Source: Clonostachys chloroleuca (taxonomy: Eukaryota; Ascomycota; Sordariomycetes; Hypocreales; Bionectriaceae). Taken from it: 64,000 bases of DNA. Of the stretch, positions 59,461 to 64,000 are shown in pieces. The notes under the pieces were generated by a model, which saw nothing but the letters and a program-made list of their open reading frames with translations, was not told the origin of the DNA and searched no databases. The DNA is taken from assembly GCA_037952775.1 (NCBI GenBank), contig JBANAY010000003.1, positions 8,308,001-8,372,000 on the forward strand, given 5' to 3'. Position 1 is the stretch's first letter; each line of letters begins with the position of its first letter. Both the position numbers and the translations under genes were made by a program.

Positions 59461-60740
59461 ATGTCTCCCGAGTGGAAGACGTCACTCTCCGCAACGGAGA
59501 GGTATGAGACTATCCAGAAAATGTAAGCCAACTTGCACGAGCCGGCTACGATGTGATTCATGCTCATTCCTGCTAGACAATCCGACCTGGGGCTATCCAT
59601 GGGCGATGCCGTATCCTTGGAGCAGAACGCTTATGCTGTTTCCATCACGCGGGACGACTATTCAACCCGCTGCAGAGCTCCCCCTCCACCCTGATCCCCC
59701 AGCATGACGCAAAGAGTGAGGCTCGCGAGGATGATGCGGAGGCCCCAGACACCGGAATACACATTGGAACCTACCGAAACTGCGTCCCGGTCTCGGATGG
59801 CATCACGTCCGAGGTCTACCGCTCCGGCAGCACAGCCCTCAAGGTCATCGTCAACTTCCACCGGGACATTGAGCCGCACAACCCCCAGCGCGAGTCCCGC
59901 ATCCTGGACCTCCTCCGCGACAAGCCCTCCATCATCCAGCTCCTCGACGTCTTCCGCGACCAGGAGCAGCGCCTCGTCCTGGCCTTCCCGTTCATGCCCC
60001 TGACCCTAGGCGATCTGCTTGACTCAAACCACCACCAGCGCCCCTCCAAGCCCCAGATCAAGCACATCTTCCACGACGTCCTCCGGGGCCTGCAGTACAT
60101 CCACTCCCAGGGCATCATCCACCGCGACATCAAGCCCTCCGCCGTCCTCCTCTCCTCCCCCTCGGGCCCCGCCTTCCTCTCAGACTTCGGCACCGCCTGG
60201 CACCCCGACCTCTCCGCGGCCGCCGAGCCGCCCTCAGCCAAGGTCCTCGACATTGGGACCGGTCCCTACCGCGCCCCTGAGGTCCTCTTCGCCGACCGCG
60301 CCTACGGCCCGCCGGTGGACATGTGGGGGGTGGGCGTCATGCTCTCCGAGGCCATCTCGGGCGCCCCCGTCTTCGAGTCCCGTCCTTCCCACGAGGACGG
60401 GAACCAGCTGGGGCTCATTCTCAGCATCTTCAAGACCCTGGGCACCCCGACGCCCGAGACGTGGCCCGAGGCCAAGGACTTCAAGATCACCCCTTTCGAG
60501 ATGTGGAATGTGTTCCCCGCGAGGTCGTGGGAGGAGGATATCCTTCCCGACGTCGATCCGGGGTTCAGGGAGCTTGTGGCCGGCATGGTTCGTTATGACG
60601 GTAAGAGAACCACGGCTGAAGAGGTATGTCCATCGTCTTTGTCTCTCTTTCGGTCCCCAATCGGTCAGCAAGTCTGTCTAACATCAGCCATTCTCTAGGC
60701 CCTCAAGTATATCGAGAAATTGGAGCTGCAGCCTGAATGA
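59461..60740 (+). CDS. CDK-like protein kinase (Csk1/CAK type), frame broken near the start
   Basis: Exons 59461-59522, 59577-60623 and 60699-60740 give 383 residues after adding one base. The start MSPEWKTSLSATERYETIQK crosses a 54-nt intron. At the C5 run 59680-59684 the frame would end in RAPPPP-stop; one more C gives CRAPPSTLIPQHDAKSEARED, continuous with the kinase. Catalytic parts are the degenerate Gly loop DGITSEVYRSG, ALKVI (Lys), IIHRDIKPSAVLL, LSDFGTAW, GTGPYRAPEVLF and VDMWGVGVML. The insert GTPTPETWPEAKDF is CDK-like, and the end is ALKYIEKLELQPE. The T-loop is short and the PSTAIRE helix is not recognisable, which fits a single-subunit CDK-activating kinase such as fission yeast Csk1. 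Substrate assignment is an inference. The gene converges on ltn1, with only 114 bp between stop codons. Confidence 0.85.
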
Positions 60741-60854
60741 ACATCGAATTCAATTATTCTATCGCTAACCCCCTTTTTTTCTTTCCAACCGTGTGTGCCT
60801 GGCCCTCCTCTTTTTTATACCGCAGAAATACCACGTACACACCCCCTCCCTCGC

Positions 60855-63800
60855 CTAGACCTGCCTCCTCTTCGCCGTATCCGCCCCGAGGTAGTCGATA
60901 GGGTTCCTGCACAGCGGGCAGGTGTTCTGGTTACTGCTCTGGAACCACTTGTACAGACAGGTGCGGTGGAAGAGGTTCTTGCAGGTCGTGCACCGCTTGT
61001 CGGGCATGCGCTTGTCCGTCGAGATGATGCTGTAGCAGATGGCGCACTCGCCCTGGCCCTTGAGCGCCCCGATGATGTTGCGCTTGAACACCTGCAGGCC
61101 GTCGATGATGTTGCCGTTGGAGAAGGTGATTACCCCCTGCGTGGTCATGATCCACCCCTGCCACTTTCGCTCCGTCACGGCCACGCGGCTGAGGCTCGAC
61201 ACCGTGACGCTGTCGATGGGGTAGCTGGGCGGCACCTTGATGACGATGGCCGCCTGCGACTCGTCGACCTCGTAGCCCGCGGTGACTTCCCTGGCCGGCT
61301 TCGATACCTTGACGAGCAACTCCTGCTCGTCTGGGCCGGGGGCTTCCTGGTTCTCCGCCCAGTTCTGCACCTCCTCGAGCACGTTCTCGATGATGAGCGG
61401 GGAGAAGTACTTGGTGGTCCATGCCTCCACGGCAATCTTTGTCTGCTTTGAGCGGCAGTCGAGGTACCATGCACGGAACAGCCCGGGTGTGTATTTGAGC
61501 GTCAGGTAAAACAGGTGGACAAGCAGCCACTGCATGTTCTTCTCTCCATCCTCCGCCTCCGCAATCTTGATGTCGTAGTCTCGGATGTGCTCGTCCTCAA
61601 TCTTGACCTTGTCGAGCTTGATGGCGTGCGCGGCAGAGTGGCCGAGGACGTCAAACATGAACTCGAACAACGGGACCGAGCAGCCCTCGACCTTAAGGTG
61701 CTCGGTGAAGTCGGTCCGGATCTTGAATGATGAGGATGCAAAGGTGTCAAACACGAGCTTCCACGCCAGGAGGTACGTGCGCAAGGATGGTGGGAACTGC
61801 GAGAGCGTATCGTCTGAATATTTTTCCAGGGTGGGCGCATCAAGTAGAAGCGAGAGCAGTTCGTCCGGCAATCGTGCATCTAAGTAGTCGAAAAACATTA
61901 GCATAAACCATAGAATATCAGCTGGTATTTCTACAACGTACCTGTCTTGTCTAAGAGGATATTGACCGACTGCTGCTCTTGTTGTGATGGGATCACTCTA
62001 TGTAAGATGTTGAACCCTGCTGTCTGAATATCTCGCGAATCAGATGCGATCAAAGGATATATTTCAGACAAATCGGGGATGAGTCGGATAGGAAGCTTCT
62101 CGATCTCCCGGCATATCATCCCATCGACAACCTCGAGAGGTTGGGTGTTGATGTCTCTGTCGAGCTTGAGGAGTTCAACGAGGCCTGTAGATGCTTTCTC
62201 GGCGAATTCTTTCAATGCGTCTTCAAGATCATCGTTGGGTTCCGGCAGTGTCTTGAGTGTCTTCATCAACTTGAGAGAGGAGTGAATAAAGGGTAGGGCT
62301 TCGGACAGAGGGTAATCCCCAGCCGACACCCACAGCGTAATACAGAATTCGATTGTCTTTTCCCAGTATGACCCATAGACATCCTTCATGCATGGGAGGA
62401 GCTGGTCCAACGCACGGCAGATTTGAGCAGAGTCAGATGCACCCACGTTCAAGGGCTCATCAAGCCATGATGTAAGCTGCCTTACCGCAAAAACTATCCG
62501 GTTGTTTGCCACGGGCAGGTCACCTTGCCCGTACACTTGACCGCAAATAATGAGCAACGTAAGAGAGATTCGGGCATTCTCCGACCCAAGAGCAGCACCG
62601 GAAATTTCACTGACAAGGCGGTTGCACAAGTTATTGACACCCTTGAACGGTTGTGCTGCCTCTCCAAGCCCAGCCAGGATGGCCCCGGCGACTAGTACAG
62701 TGTCTGGCGATGCCTTGAGAACGTCTGCTTTGAGCAACTTTTCTTCCATGATCTCCGTCACAGTCTGGGCTTCAACCCATGACTGTACAAGCTCGTAAAG
62801 CACCCGCGATGTGTAGAAACCACGAGCAGTCAGTGACTTGGCCTGGCTCATCAGTAAATCCAAAAGTCGCAGGAAAGTCGCAGAGACATCTTCTCCAGAT
62901 TTAGGAACAAATTGAGAGTTGAGAGTGCTTCTGAAGGAAGATATGAGCTCCTCGGCTTCAGCCGTGGCTTTTCGGGGTTTCAAACTGGCCCAAGGGCCAT
63001 TCTCAGACATTAGAGTGATTTGATCAGAAACGAGTTGTACCGTGACGCACTGGAGACTTAGGAGCTCAGCCTGAAATTGCTCGGGTAATTTTGAGAAGAT
63101 TTGGCTCTCTTGAAGCATGCTGTTGAGGTAGAGCGCCATCCTCACAGGAATAGAGCGGCCCAGTCGATCACGCTGCAACTGTCCAGGCAAAACCTCCCCA
63201 GTTTCGCTCTGGATCAAGGCCAGAGAAGCTCCGACATTGCTCGTGATGGATAGCGATGGGTCAATGGGCCGCTCAAATAGCCTCTGTAGTTCTTTAGTCC
63301 AAACGAGAGTGCTAGGGAACAAATCTTCTACGTGGGAACTCGACGCATTCTTGGCTTGCTGGAGCACTGTCTCGATCCTGGGAATAGTTAGTATACAGTG
63401 CATGAGTATTGACTAGGGGGATTACCACATACTCAAGTGCTTGTGGACCAGCACGGTCAAGGTTAGCTTGGATAATGCTCATAACAGGCAACTTGCCATC
63501 TGAATGGCCGTCTAGAAGCTGCCGGATCGCAGAGGCCTGTCCGGAGATCTGGCCTTGACCAATCTCGGAGAGTCTGAGCAGCTGAGCTACCAGGCCGGTG
63601 TGGAGTTCCTCATTTTCGGAGAAGAGTTGTGGTCGGCCCTTGACTAGGATTTCCAAAGCCTTGAGCGCACTTTCGGTGTGTTTACTTTGTTCCAGGAACC
63701 CCAAAGCCTTCTTAGCAATGATCTCGTAAGAGATATCATCGACAGCACTGTATGTTACCGCGGTTTCAAGGAGATCCCAGGCACCCGATTCGTTTGTGAC

Positions 63801-64000
63801 AGATGCCAGAGCTCTTGTAACGATGGCATCCTGTAGCTCCTTTCTTCTCCTAGCCAACTCCGACGCCTTCTCGTGTGAGAGCAGTGAAGCAAGCGCACTG
63901 TCGTTTGCTAGTCCTGAGGGCAGACCAAGAATAGCGCTTAGCCAGGTGTTCCAAAGCTGCGCAAAATCCTGTTCCCTCGAGGCAAATGACCCCAACAGGC
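60855..64000 (-). CDS. ltn1: Listerin E3 ubiquitin ligase Ltn1, C-terminal part
   Basis: Exons from beyond the window edge to 63433, then 63377-61942 and 61879-60855, show about 1009 C-terminal residues; the frame is open at 64000. The middle is HEAT/ARM-like helical sequence. The last 180 residues form the RWD region (GYEVDESQAAIVIKVPPSYP, WQGWIMTTQGVITFSNGNI) and a RING of listerin type (GECAICYSI, KRCTTCKNLFHRTCLYKWF, TCPLCRNPI). Ltn1 binds stalled 60S subunits with nascent chains and ubiquitinates them, the core step of ribosome quality control. Introns of 55 nt (GTATGT, CTAAC) and 62 nt (GTACGT, CTAAT) join in phase. The first intron's donor choice (GAGTATGTGG) was fixed by phase. Confidence 0.93.

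Overview
The window is nuclear DNA of a filamentous ascomycete (Pezizomycotina, most likely Sordariomycetes). The genes carry short GT-AG introns of about 50-180 nt with CTAAC/CTGAC-type branch sites. The family set is fungal: a WSC wall sensor, a HET-domain gene, THO2, Mad1, Tam41, the muniscin Syp1, Ltn1/listerin, a fungal PTEN, a Pho84-type transporter and a fungal homoserine O-acetyltransferase. All gene models come from reading the sequence by eye; splice sites were chosen for phase, consensus and protein continuity, and no alignment was run.

Layout. Positions 1-7 kb hold the 3' part of a single-pass membrane protein, a membrane-anchored PLC-like phosphodiesterase and a multi-exon membrane protein of unknown family. 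From 6.8 to 16 kb I see no convincing gene; this long stretch ends in the pyrimidine-rich leader, with its own intron, of a WSC-type wall-stress sensor (16.0-17.5 kb). From 17.5 to 37 kb lies a more variable block: a gene of unknown family, a serine carboxypeptidase, a PTEN-like phosphatase, a Pom33-type nuclear-pore/ER protein, a secreted PLC-like phosphodiesterase, a broken HET gene and a phosphate transporter. From 38 to 64 kb the content is dense housekeeping: homoserine O-acetyltransferase, THO2, mad1, tam41, syp1, a CDK-like kinase and the C-terminal part of Ltn1. Several of these are divergent or convergent pairs. They serve unrelated processes (mRNP export, spindle checkpoint, cardiolipin synthesis, endocytosis, ribosome quality control), and nothing suggests a biosynthetic cluster or a mobile island.

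The most striking signal is not a classical feature. Five genes (19.2, 20.1-22.2, 30.9-33.1, 41.1-48.3 and 59.5 kb) each have their frame broken exactly at a G or C run of 4-6 bases. In every case a single extra base of the same kind restores a sensible family sequence. The uniform direction points to systematic under-calling of G/C homopolymers in the assembly, although real decay of one or more genes is possible. The HET gene also carries an in-frame TAG where HET proteins normally have a tryptophan, so it is probably a true pseudogene. Local tandem duplications occur at 18.7-19.0, 20.0-20.2 and 33.1-33.3 kb.

I found no tRNA, rRNA, transposon or CRISPR array that I could support, and I do not claim a new multi-gene system here.
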